DNA of 64,000 bases, from NCBI RefSeq assembly GCF_963924675.1, contig NC_089232.1:33988842-34052841 (forward strand), read 5' to 3'. Every line of letters begins with the position of its first letter. Position 1 is the stretch's first letter. Under the pieces are notes generated by a model. That model did not search any database, was not told where the DNA came from, and saw only the letters and a program-made list of their open reading frames with translations. This stretch comes from Phocoena phocoena. Lineage: Eukaryota > Chordata > Mammalia > Artiodactyla > Phocoenidae. Positions 22,716 to 34,770 of this stretch are shown here, one piece after another. The position numbers and the translations under genes are program-made.

Positions 22716-24055
22716 ACCCACCCCCACACATTTCTAAAATGCCTTCTGAGAAGGCAACACTTCCCCTTCTAAGCACCACCAATTTGGACAATAATGTAAA
22801 TGTATATATATATCATAAGTAAATTTAATAATTGACTTGGATCTAAAACAGCTTTATAAAGAGTAACTTTACTCTCACCTTCGTAGGCCCTTCTTTGGTT
22901 TTAACAAAAAGTCAGATTGACTCCTAAAACTTCCTGTGCCCATATTCTTTTTTTTTTTTCTTGAAAAAGAAAGTCACGTATCACCTATCTCACAATAATA
23001 AAAACTGGTGGTTTCTCTGATAACCTTATTTCCAAATATGTATATTTTTTCTCTAAAAATGTTTCTTTTTAATGAAAGAACTTCAGATTTTATTTCTGAT
23101 GAACTCACAATGCTTAGTTATGGATATGATAAGCAAAATATATAGCAACAACAAAACCATCCATTTTCTGAAAAACTGCGTCTTAAATGAGTGATAAACG
23201 TAGTAATTCCTCTCCCATTAGAATGGATGTGTGTGGATTCTGATGGTGCAGTGAAGAGCTATGTTTCCACGCCATAATAAGATTTTACAACAGTGAAACC
23301 TCAGCAGTTGATTAACTTCTGTTCTCCAAGCCAAGACACTATTTAAAAACACCAAATTGCTACTGATTCTCAAATTCTTAACTTACGTACAAATTGGAAG
23401 ATTTAAGTGGTCATCTCATAGAATCTAAGGAAATGAGCTGGTGGAAGAGAAGAGAATACTTTCCAGGTCTTTTACTTATTCTTGACTAGATGGATTTAAA
23501 TCTTACTAAAAATAAATCATTGACAACATCTTAAACCATGATCCAAACATGTATGTGTGTTTTAAAGTAGAGGGTAGAGATGGGAAAGTGGATGAGCTCG
23601 AGGGGTTTGTAGGTTATTTCTACTCATAATCCTTCATCTAGAGCCACATCAATTTTATCTGTTTTATTTGTATGTTTCCAAAAGATTTTGTTCCAACAAA
23701 GCATTTCTCCATCTAAAAAAATTTGAAAACCACAGCCCTAAGGGAAATTAGGCAGCAGACATAAAGAAATATAATATAGGTCAAATTTCATCACAACAAA
23801 TATTATTGTGACAAAATCTCTATATAGCAAAAGATTTCTGAGCCCTAGGCAATAACACATTCTTCTTAAGAAATATGCAATACAATAAAATCAAAGAATC
23901 TGGACAATCGTTTTATCACAATGGCCTTTGACCTGTATTCTTTGCTTGGTAGAAGAGTGAATCTGTCAGTTGGAATTCAGTGCTGTTAGTTTCCTCTAGG
24001 TATAACCATTTCCTTTTCTATCTGTTTGGTGTCTGTCAAATGTTTATAGTGAAAT
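22716..24055. other. No gene recognised
   Basis: AT-rich, unique-looking sequence. Frames are short and no RNA gene or repeat family is recognised. Confidence 0.5.
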
Positions 24056-24280
24056 AAAAGACCTGAGTGGGGCTTCCCTGGTGGCGCAGTGGTTGAGAGT
24101 CCGCCTGCCGACGCAGGGGACACGGGTTCATGCCCCGGTCCGGGAAGATCCCACATGCCGTGGAGCGGCGGGGCCCGTGAGCCATGGCCGCTGAGCCTGC
24201 GCGTCCGGAGCCTGTGCTCCGCAACGGGAGAGGCCACAACAGTGAGAGGCCCGCGTACCACAAAAAAAAGACCTGAGTGG
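24056..24280 (+). mobile_element. CHR-type tRNA-derived SINE with 15-bp target-site duplication
   Basis: SINE at 24071-24265 with GGCTTCCCTGGTGGCGCAGT head, box A within it, box-B-like GGGTTCATGCC, GC-rich body and a short A tail. The duplication AAAAGACCTGAGTGG is exact at 24056-24070 and 24266-24280. Its head matches that of the 20.7-kb copy, which suggests the same or a sister subfamily. Confidence 0.95.
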
Positions 24281-24499
24281 TTAAGAAGCCACACCTAGAA
24301 GTGTGCTCTATAAACCCTAATTACTATTCAACTTTGGTGCCAAGAACAAGAGGAATGATAGTCATAAAAGGAACATTGAGGTCCCATGTGATAGGGAGAG
24401 CTGGTTGCCACCCAATATCCATTTTCTCCCTCTTCCTTGTTATCCAAAACCTGATTTTACCTGTATACGTTAGCAACTGACATACAGCCTACTTTCCCC

Positions 24500-24875
24500 A
24501 GCCTCCCTTGATATTAAATATGGCGAACGAAATACAAAAATGTGGGGTAGGTTTTCAGAGAAGGTCACTTAAAAGGAATAGTCTAAGCAAAGAAGAGCTG
24601 CCATCTTCCTTCCTGTTTCTAGAAGTCAGTGATAATGGCTAGAATTTCCTCCACCATCTGGGAAAATCCGTTATCCTTGAAGATGAAAGCCATGTGTTAT
24701 GAAGCAGAAAAAAACAGAAAAATCTTGAGTTCCTAGTGCTTTTGGAGAGCCACCCAACAGCCCTGGATTGCCTATCTCTGAACCACTATTGCAGGAAAGA
24801 ATAAATACTTGTTTGATTTATCCTCTAGAATTGGGATTCTGTTACTAGCAGCCAAATATAACTGGTATATCATAC
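24500..24875 (+). mobile_element. LTR-like interspersed repeat, family uncertain
   Basis: The 3' part reads CAGCCCTGGATTGCCTATCT near 24760, then AAGAATAAATACTTG (a possible polyadenylation signal), then GGGATTCTGTTACTAGCAGC and AACTGGTATATCAT. This order recalls the end of mammalian MaLR/ERVL-type LTRs. The 5' boundary is vague. Confidence 0.45.
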
Positions 24876-25174
24876 TATCCTAACCAGTATATCCTTCTTT
24901 TCCATATACTTTGGGATTATATTGCTATTTGCAATAATAGCTATATTGCTATTCAGTCAAAGTATACCATGTACCTTTATTATGTACCAGGACCTGTACT
25001 GAGACTTAAGGTTTTAGTAACAGAAATAAATAAGACATGCACCTTTCTTTCAAGGAAATATCTCTAATTCCAGTCATTCTAATAGGCAACATAATACCCT
25101 TAATGGAGCTTATAGGGCCACACTAAAAAAATGCCTTAAAATTCTGAGTTTCTTTCGTGTTAGTTTTATTTTTT

Positions 25175-25430
25175 AACAATCTACAATTGTTTTCAGGTTC
25201 ATTGAGGTAGGATTGATACAATAAGAGGCACATTTTTTAAGGCCATAATTTGATAAGGTTTGAAATGTGCATACACCCACGAAACCATCGTCACAATCAA
25301 GATAGTAAATATATCCATCACCCCTATGCATTTTCTTGTGTCGTCGCAAAATCCTTCCCATCCACACTTCCCACCTCCAATCCCATCCTCAGGCCAACAT
25401 TAATCTGCTTTGTATAAATGTGCTAGGTTT
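25175..25430 (-). mobile_element. Old L1 (L1M-class) 3' UTR fragment
   Basis: Plus-strand text TTCATTGAGGTAGGATTGAT near 25198, then CACCCACGAAACCATCGTCA, CAATCAAGATAGTAAATATA and CCATCACCCC. This is the reverse complement of the 3' UTR shared by many ancient L1M elements. Confidence 0.8.
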
Positions 25431-25826
25431 TTTTTTACCAACAGTTCTGATGGAAAGGCACATGGCTATATACTTGCATGTTTTGCTCAGTCTAGAGAGC
25501 TCATCTGTTTTCCAGACTTCTAAGATGGCAAGCTATTCTGTTATTGTTTGTTTTCTATAATTTATAGGACTATATCTCAGGTTAGCTACATATGGATAAG
25601 AAAGGAGGAATCCTTGATGTTCACCTTATCAATTATATGCATGATCAATGATAAATCTTTTTATTTGTAGGTATGGATGGATACCAAGGTGAGACTTCCA
25701 CATATCACATGACTGCTGGAACAGGGAAGTTACGAACAAGGATTCCCATTTAATTCAGAATTCTTCCTGGCTTCTAGACTCTCTATTTGTATCTGAGGGC
25801 ATAAAGAAAGGGAGTGCACATACGCC

Positions 25827-25871
25827 CACACACACACGCACACACGCACACACACACACACACGCACACAA
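25827..25871. repeat. (CA)n microsatellite with CGCA interruptions
   Basis: About 45 bases of CA repeat interrupted by four CGCA units. Confidence 0.95.
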
Positions 25872-27594
25872 CATTAACTTTTTAAAATAATTTCAAATAT
25901 TACAAATATAAGGAGCTTTTATGGTATCGTACGTTTTTCCTTAATGATTTCAACTTGTATCTTCGACATACAAATTAACTCTTGGTTCAACTTATAAGAA
26001 GCCAAAGATTTTGTAGTAATTGTGGGATAAAATTTCCCAAGATATCTTTGAGAGAAAGTAACTTTTTAAAGAAAAGGAATCCCTATACCACACAGTAAGG
26101 CTCTGGAAATTGAAAGACATCTAATTCCTATAGGTTTCTAGCTTTGAGGAGCTCGCACAGTGCCAGGTTAGGAAACCCTATTTGAATGGATTTGACTCAA
26201 ACTCATAAAAGAACCCATCTCATGCGACGGGGGAAGCAACTCAAGAAAGCCTGCTTGTAAGTTACCACAGATCGTCATGTGTGACCCTACCTCCACATGA
26301 TTTCCTGCTTCTTCCAGGTCATTAGCCACTGATGACTGCTACTGATGGCTACACTACACCACAGACAAGGGGGGAAGAGTAAACTTTCAGAGTCCCTGTT
26401 CTCTAATATATTTCTCTTCCTACTCTTGGACCCCATTCTGAATTCCTCCAAGCAGTGTTATTTAGTTAGATGTTTGGATTAGACTCCCATGCTGCCAACA
26501 GCGCATCTGTTTTCTCTCTCCACTAACGAAATCAAATGTAGGTTGGAAACAGCTCATTGACTATGTAAGAAGATAGGTCCCTGCAAACCAGATCAGAGCC
26601 AAAACCATTAAGCCATTACGTTTTGTGTTCTCATGTTTTATAGCCCTCTTATTCACCCTCTGTGGTAGGAGGTTTTCTGATGTACTTCTGACCTCTCAGG
26701 GATAAGTCATTGGCACCTCAGCCCTGTGGCTGACCTTGTGGTCTGGGCTCATGTAGGAAACAAATTAGATGGTGTGATTTGAGGGGCGCTGGGAAATTCT
26801 CTCCTCCCGCCTCCTTTTCCTACCACCCAGCCATCACTTTACCAAATATTTAGACTATCTCCCAGATCACTGATACCTGGTAACCAAGTCATCTTGAACT
26901 GTCAAGAGTACAAGCGGAATCCACACTGGAAATGTTGACCATTACATTAACACGATGCTACCCAATTAGATGAAAATTCACAAGTTAGAGAACGCTGATC
27001 ATATCTCTTAAAGCTGTTGGTAGCCTCTCAACCATTGCCACTTCTTTGATTCTTTCACAGTGCCTCGCATTTAGAAAATGCTCAGTAATTGTTTACTTGA
27101 CAAAAAGAGATGGAGAAAAGAATGCATGAAACACCGACAGGTGAGCTCTCACTTAGTTTGCGAGACACATAGGGCCCTAACTATTTCCTGACTGAATGAA
27201 TACCCTGTGTGATATTCGACCAAGCTTGCCATAAATTCTCTTCCAGTGAATTTCTAACCTTAACTCTCTTAGTGTTCATAACATCTTTCATGTTCCTCTT
27301 AGAGTTCTAATCTCTGAATGGCTCTGGACCCACGTGAGCAAAATAATAGGATTCCTATTTGAAAAACAGAGTGTGTTCCAGTTCACTCAAGACAAGGCAG
27401 TAGTAGGGTAGATGCAGGGACAGTGAGCTAGGAATTGAGATCTGGAGATGTGGAGAGCAATCTTTGCCCTGCTGTTCTGAGGCCACCACTGACGGCAGCT
27501 ATACAATTTGTTGTTCCAACAGGACACTTTTGAGTGTGAAATGAAAGTGCTAAGAAAAATTAAGCTAGAGCAACAGGTATACACTGAGCCAACC
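25872..27594. other. No gene recognised
   Basis: Unique-looking sequence. A weak L2/MIR-like tail (CAGTGCCTCGCATTTAGAAA) lies near 27059. There is no coding frame of note. Confidence 0.5.
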
Positions 27595-27700
27595 AGGACA
27601 CAAGCTCACCTGCAAACTAGGCAAGTTAACTTCTCTGGGAACTTCAGTTTCATTATCCATAAAATTGAGTCAGAAAAGATTATCTGCTTGGTTTCCTCAA
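27595..27700 (+). mobile_element. MIR SINE fragment
   Basis: CTAGGCAAGTTAACTTCTCT and CTTCAGTTTCATTATCCATA match the MIR 3' half. Confidence 0.6.
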
Positions 27701-28204
27701 CTCTAAAGCATTGAGTCGAGAGCCAATCTTCATTTCTCATTCCTAGATTCTCAGCTACGTTTAAAATAGGAATACATACTTTCTCTGATTTTTCACTTCT
27801 CTTCCATGTCTATTCAATGGAAATTTCTGGCCACACAAAATCCTCTTGGAGATCAATTTCAAGGAAGTCAGTCTTTCTAATCGTCTGTCTCTAGGTGTAG
27901 AGCAGCTTTCAGCACTGCCAGAAATGTAGTTATCCAGAGAGCATGTGGGTCACTATCTCCATGAACTCTTCTCTGAATATATTTTTCTTTTAATTATAGC
28001 AGGAAAATAGTGATGAAAATGGTGATGGGAAGACTGTTGCAGGATATTTACTCTTCATAGCTGAGCTCAGTTCCAATTCCTTGGACTCCCTTTTTCTAGA
28101 ACTGCCTCATTTCCATTCATCACCATCTGTCAGCCATAATGATGCGTTAAACAACTGTATTTTGAAATAGCCAGTAGTTTCCATATGGCCCTTCTTCCCA
28201 GCCA

Positions 28205-28385
28205 ACAAGAAAAACAATTTATTCCTTACACATGTATTATTTCACTTGATCCTCACATCGACTCTGCGTGAAAATTAGATGATTCAGAGAAAACAAGTGA
28301 CTTGTCTAAAGGGACGTAGGTATCAAGCAGCAGTCAGAATTGGATTCCAGTCCAATTTTATTATGCCATGTTGTATCTCAAGAAA
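28205..28385 (-). mobile_element. MIR SINE
   Basis: Reversed MIR: TTTCACTTGATCCTCACATC, then ACAAGTGACTTGTCTAAAGG, then a TTGGATTCCAGTCCAATTTT segment. Confidence 0.7.
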
Positions 28386-29754
28386 TCCTGTGATGAGGTA
28401 AAAAGACTGATCATGCCTAGGAACTTTTGCTTTATAAAATATTTAAATTATTTTTAAATACCAGGAATATAATAGTAGGAGTGGCAAAAACAATATGGTC
28501 AGTTATGGTCCAGGTGTGAAATTCTTCTTATTCAGCATTTAATGATTCCTTCAACGTGGTTGTCCTTTATCCACAGCTAAGGGGATGTTATAGATAACTC
28601 TTCGAAAAAAGAAAAAAAAAATCTTTCAGGATATTGGAGCCAGCACTTGCAGATCATCCAATGCTGTTGCACCCTGATTTTTTTTAAAAAACACATTTCT
28701 CACTTAACTACATGTAAACGGACAAAACGGGAAAGAGTATTCAGTGTTGTAATTGTGGATTTAAAAAGAATGGGAAGGGTTTCAATCCTTGAACTTTTAA
28801 AGGGCATATTAAATACCTCATTTTAAAACTGGTGAACAACCCGAGGGCTTTTACATGCTCATTAAGAGAAAGAAAGTTAATGAGACTAAAGACTCCCTGG
28901 AAAAATTCACTGGGCTATTTGAATGTATCTTCTTGTTCCTTATTAGGACAGCCAAGGAAACTGAGTTAGCCACCTCCCCAGAAAGACTTGGGATTGGAGT
29001 CCAAAATTTAGGTGCTTTAAATAATCACTCAGTATGCGCCAATCCACGTTAAATGCTGAAGTATTTATAAATATTTCTTTTAAATACACAAATTTTTAAG
29101 TTTACCCAGACAGGTGCAGGGATGTATCACGTGCCAACAAACTGTCAAAACTTTTGACGAAGAGTCATCAAGCTGTGGCAATGTTTTTAGAAGAGCACAG
29201 GTCTTTGTGTGACATAAAATCCAATGCCAGGGAAAATCGCCAGCTCCTTCTGCAGTAATTCATTAAAAAAAAAAAAAAGGGAGAGGGATTAAAAAAGAAT
29301 TTTCATCTTTTGCCTCGCAAGTCATTTGCCTTGCGAAGTAACGTAGTCATGTAAACCATTACTATGCCTGACTTAGCCTTAAAAGCCTCTGGACCTAGTA
29401 AGTGATCAAGGTGTGGGAACCACAACTGAAATTCTGGTTCTCCAAGCAGGGTTAAGAGACTGACAAATTCAAGCAATCTTTGCCAAAGAACAATGAAGCC
29501 ACAAGAGATTGGAGTCAGAAGAGGGAGCACGCCACTGCTCTTCTGAAGAGTCACAACTTAAAACAGGAAACAGAATAATTGTTTAAAGTGTTGTTGAAGC
29601 GTTAAATTCATTACATACTTGGAAGTAATCCCTCTTATGAGGTGTGTATAGTTTATGGACTGATTTTGATATTGTTTTGTACCTTTCTCAGATTTAAGCA
29701 ATAGGTTACCAGTATCAGAAATAGATACGCTCAAAGCTCTCGGGTGAGTTTCAC
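28386..29754. other. No gene recognised
   Basis: AT-rich sequence with short A-runs near 28610 and at 29265-29278. Frames are at most 83 codons and unrecognised. Confidence 0.5.
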
Positions 29755-30340
29755 GTTTAGCAATCAGCCAATATTTACTACAGACTCAGTAAAGGCAAGG
29801 TGCTCTGCTAAGAATCAAAGGATTTTTTAATCACATGAGACAACAGCGGTAGCAACAACAACTGTGGTGTGACCTTGGCCTTCAGAGTCCATCCTCTAGT
29901 TGGGGGAGTCAGATACCGACACATACCAACATAACCCACAAGTACAAGGTAATAAAAAGTTAAGCCCCCAATGGAACAGCTACATAACTGGTGGAGGAGT
30001 TCAGGTAAGGAATAGGTCACTTTAGGAAGGATTGATCAAGAAACTCTATATAAGAGGAAGGATTGAAAGTGTGCTCTGAAGACTGGCTAAGAATGTAAAT
30101 AGAGAGGTAAAGAAAATAAACAGAGAGGTAAGGGGTACAATGTTGATAACGGAAACAGCTGGGGTAAATGAGCAGATGTGAGTAATGTATGATTTGAGTG
30201 GAGAGTTATGGTAGATGAGTTTACTAATAGAGGCAGAGAAGATGAGAGTCTTTAATGCAGGTTAAGTAGTTTGGACTTTATAGGCATTAAAAGTCAGGGA
30301 AGATTTTTGAGCAGGAAAATATCTATAAATACATATATTT
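29755..30340 (-). mobile_element. L2-type LINE, decayed
   Basis: It follows the reversed L2 3' region: CAGCCAATATTTACTACAGA, CAAGGTGCTCTGCTAAGAA, TAGTTGGGGGAGTCAGATAC near 29896. Further on, AGTCAGGGAAGATTTTTGAG lies near 30291. Strong decay makes the right boundary approximate. Confidence 0.5.
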
Positions 30341-30449
30341 AATTAGCGTATGAGGTTCCAGCTGGATTTAAAATACAAAGGTTAAAGTTGAAGGTACCAG
30401 GTAAGAGTTTATTCTAAGTCTTAGTTTGAGGTTATAATTCAAGAAATCA

Positions 30450-31812
30450 AAATTATGAAACCCTTAGGATGTCTGAAGCACCACAGTAGTTGCTCCACGA
30501 CACAGAGAATTGAAAAACAAATCACTTGCCTTTGAGAATTAGAAAAAATTACCCTGGAATATCAAAAGAAAGAAAATATCTCTGGTTATTTCAGTAAATT
30601 TTTATGCTCAAGTACAAGAACACATGAATTCTATGGAACAGGAGAGGAAAAGTCATATGAATAAAATATAATAAAATGAAAAGGCAGCACAATGATTAAA
30701 AAAATAAGAATGGTATACGGAAATTAAAAATATTATAGCAGGAAAAAATTCTGGAGATAAAAATACAGAATTATAAAGAAGAAAAAAGGAAATTTATGAA
30801 ATGGTGGACAAATTTAAGAAGTTAAATTATTTTTAAGAAAATATATGTAATATAGTTAGTAAAACTTCAATAATAATATTGATTGGAAATTCCAGATTAC
30901 ATGAACAGAAACTAAAATCTGAAAATTAAGGAGACTTGAGAAGAAATAAAAGCTTGACTAATGTTCCCTCTTATATAGAAAGACTTTAAAAACTATATAT
31001 TTTTACTCTAATTAAAACAAATTAAAGAATGCTTTTGAAAAATTGAAAAGTAACCAATAGTTGAATTAAAACAAAATATACTCTTCCTAATACACTAGAA
31101 ATTAATACAGCAAAGAAAGTCTGGCTTATATTCTGAATTTCAGAAAATAATAAAATAATAAGAAAGCATGACTAAAAGAATTATAGAAAGTGACAGAAGG
31201 CCAAATATAACAGTTATAACAAGTATAAAAGAGTTAAATATTCCCTTTTTAAAAACACTCAGTTTGAAGAAAAAATCTAACTATTTCAATTAACAAGAAT
31301 ATATCTAAAAAAAATACAAATAAGTTAACAGTAAAAAGTTGAACAAAGCAAATTATATAAATAAAAAGAAATGAAAGGGTTGCAACAGTCACATTACACA
31401 AAACATTAAGGCAAAAATACAGAAAGAGGGACAGTTAATTCATGCCAATACAGGGTACAACTCACTAATAATATATATTGTTATAAATTTCCATATAGGT
31501 AATTTTATTATATCAAAATATAATGATATATAAAATATAAAACAAGTATATAAAATATTCACAAATAAATTTTTAAAAGTCAATAGAAGAGAATTAAGAC
31601 AATCTTTGATGAATCAAGCAGCAAAACATAAATATAAAAAGAGATATAATAATAGAGATACTTAGCTTAATAACTATATCAGGCTTTGGTATCCTCCAGT
31701 GAAAGAATACAAGTATACCTTGCTTTTGGTGCTGTTGTTTATGTTTGGTTTTGTATTATTTTTGCAATATCCCTGCAGCATTTACAAATTCAATCATTTA
31801 ATTGGCTACACC

Positions 31813-31850
<38 letters not shown>

Positions 31851-33380
31851 TCTCAGTGATTACTGCAGATATACCTTCCAGAGAGGCACATTCTAAGATG
31901 GAGATTAGCATTTAGAAGGTTCATCATCTATGGAAGGGAAGGAAAGGAGGCAAGTTTGGACGAAGGAGTAGCAGAGCTGTGAGTTGGAGAACAGGATCAG
32001 TCATTGAATTTGGCTTCCCAGGGAAGGGAGTGTGGCATTGGGTGTGGCAGCTTTTCAGTGGAGACAATCCCCAAGGATTGTGATAGCTGAGGGCTATTTA
32101 CCTGCTACAATCCCAGGAGGAAAAAATATATTTTTCCATTGCTGAAAGAGTGTCTGAACTGTGCATCACAATGTCCATCATGGAAAGCTTACAAAATTAG
32201 AAATAATAATGGTCATATTTTCCAACAGAAAAGAAATAAAGCTACAAGTTAAAAATAAAAATATAAATTAACTCCTAAAACTAGAGTATTAAAATCTTGT
32301 TTCTAAATAGATTTGTTCAAAGAGAAAACCAAAATTTCAATTACTTCACATTAATTAATAATGAAAAAGAGTAATCTACATATCAAAATACAAAAGATGT
32401 GACTAAATATATGCAAAATAGGATATATTTTCTTAAATGTTTTATTTAAATCGTATTACCTCATAATGTTAAGAAAATTAAGGAACAAGCTGAAGACAGG
32501 GAAGAAATTATTTGCAGTACATATGTTTGACAAAGGATTTCTATCCACAATATGTAAAGAGCTCCTACAACTCAATAGTAAAAAAGACAAACAATCCAAT
32601 TTAAAACTGGGCAAAAGATTTAAACACACTTCACAAAAGAAGATATATAAATGGCAAAAGTGCACATAAAATGATGCTTAATATCATTAGTCATCAAAAA
32701 CATACAAATTGAAATCACAATGACATACTGTCTCACTCCTACTAGAATGGTAAAAGTAAAAAGATTGACAATATCAAATATTAATGAGGATGTGGATCAA
32801 ATGGAATTCACATACATTGTTGGCAGTAGTGTAAAAGTGACATCCTCTGAAAAAGTGGCACTTTCTGATAAAGTTAAACTCATTACCTGCCCTATGACAC
32901 CCATTTCTACTATTAAGTATTTACAGATTGCCATAGGAAAACTTGTACAAGAATGTTTAAAGCAACTCTACTTATAAGGGCCTAGAACCGGAAAGAACTA
33001 ATATTTCATCAACAGGAAACTAGATAAACAAATTGGGGCATTCATACAATGGATTATGACTTGGCACTGCAAAGAAATGTATCATGAACATATGTAACAA
33101 CATGACTCTCAAACGTATGATTTAATTTATAGAGAGTATAAGAACAGACAGGTGATGAAAATCAAGGCACACGCCTCTGGAGGTGGACCTGTCTGGAAAG
33201 TCACATGATAAAACCTCCTGGGATGGTGGAAATGTTTTAGGTCTGGATTTGGGTGTGAGTTACATGAGTGTATGGATTTGACAAAACTAACTGAACTGTA
33301 CACAAAAATGCAAATGCATTCCATTCAGTGCATTCCACTCTCTGCAGATCATACCTCAATAGAAAGAACAACAGTGTTTT
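30450..33380 (+). mobile_element. Decayed plus-strand L1 with recognisable 3' end
   Basis: The end is clear. From 32456 it follows ORF2 late sequence (ACAAAGGATTTCTATCCACA near 32530, CTGGGCAAAAGATTTAAACA near 32607, AATATCATTAGTCATCAAAA near 32680). It reaches an older-type 3' UTR with AACTGAACTGTACACAAAAA near 33289 and ATACCTCAATAGAAA. From 30450 to 32455 the sequence is very A-rich on the plus strand with L1-like patches, such as AATCAAGCAGCAAAACATAA near 31611. It may be the body of the same element, but this is an inference. Confidence 0.55.
31814..31849. repeat. (CA)n microsatellite
   Basis: About 18 CA units. Confidence 0.97.
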
Positions 33381-33507
33381 CAAAACTTTAAGAATTTTAT
33401 TTCTATGTTATTTAAGTAATTTCAGAGCATCAAAAATATGGAAATCTCTCTCATTTATTTTCCAAATTCCTGTATCTCTGATTATAAAACCTAGTATTGT
33501 GGATGAA

Positions 33508-33530
33508 ACACACACACACACACACACACA
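33508..33530. repeat. (CA)n microsatellite
   Basis: About 11-12 CA units just downstream of the L1 3' end. Confidence 0.95.
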
Positions 33531-33599
33531 ACCTCTACCAAACTGAATCTAACATTATGCTAAAAGAATTATAAATTATGAGCAAATTACCTTTATTTA

Positions 33600-34770
33600 T
33601 GGAAAATGAGTATAACATCAAAATCAAAGTATTAAAGAACACTATCATTTGATAGGTGTTTAAAAGAACTTGATAGGAATTAATATTCATTCTTGATTTT
33701 AAAAAATAGCTAGATGGGGATAATAAGGCAATTCCTTAAACATTACAAAGTCTATCACAGCACACCCATCCTCAGTATCATAATAATGTGAAATACTGGA
33801 ATCATTTCCATTAAATTCAGAAACAAAATAAGCCTAATATTTCAATAATTATTTATTTCTATTCTGGAAGTTCTTTTGTAATAATACAAGAAAGACAAAG
33901 GAGTACAAGCTTTAAAAATGTGAAAATATGGAACAACTAATAATTTTCTCATAAGTGTAAAAAGGATGGATTACTTAATAAGTAGCTTGGTATAATTTCC
34001 TAACATTTAAAAAAGATAAATTTCACAGCATCCTGCAAATAAATTAGAAATAAATTACATTTTAAATTAAAAGCAAACAACCACAAAGCCACTAAAAATA
34101 ATTATAGGTTAAAATATACATAATTTTATGGTGGTTGAAAACATTGTAAACTTAAACCTATGGCAAAAGCCTTAAAAAGAAAATAAACAAAATTTGGGAA
34201 AATCTCTTTTAAAAAGTCAAAATTTTCTAAGGGTTTTTTATCAAAAATATATAAAGAGCATTTGTTTGTAATTGCTGCAAATTATAAGCAAAAGACAATA
34301 TGAAAAATAGGCAAATGACATGAATAGGAAAATAAAAAATAAAAGTAGTTAAAATTTGTTGCTAGTAAATTTAATTAATGAATTCCTGTTTTAACCACAC
34401 AAATAAAATTGATAACGTTTAAAATAAAAATGACAATATCTATAACCAGCAAGACATTGAAAATGGCCTAAATGAATAGAAATATGTAATTGTCTAAACA
34501 AATCATGATATGACTGTATCACAAACTACTCTGCTTCAATTATAATCATATGTTGTATTATATAAGAAAGCATCAGTGGAAACACAGACAATTACTGTGT
34601 CATGAATAAAATATGTTGCCTGATATCTTTGTAACTTGACATCATTTTTGGAAAAATTAATATTCATTTTTAAAAAGACTAGAGCATATACACCAAAATA
34701 TTAAAAACATTGTTTCCCCTAATAGAAATAAAAATGAATAATACATTTGCCTTTGTGTTTTTTTTGCTAT
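33600..34770 (+). mobile_element. Decayed old L1, reverse-transcriptase region to near the 3' end
   Basis: ORF2 landmarks survive out of frame: CTATTCTGGAAGTTCTTTTG near 33859, then AATACAAGAAAGACAAAGGA, later TTATCAAAAATATATAAAGA near 34239, ATAGGCAAATGACATGAATA near 34307, and GACATTGAAAATGGCCTAAA near 34453. The order fits L1 ORF2. The copy is heavily mutated. Confidence 0.55.

Noticed and set aside
24071..24265. tRNA-like box A and box B promoter
   Set aside because: It belongs to the tRNA-derived head of the SINE. There is no folded tRNA gene with a CCA-ready acceptor stem here.
25827..25871. Direct-repeat array considered as a CRISPR
   Set aside because: It is a CA microsatellite with no spacers, and the host is a mammal.
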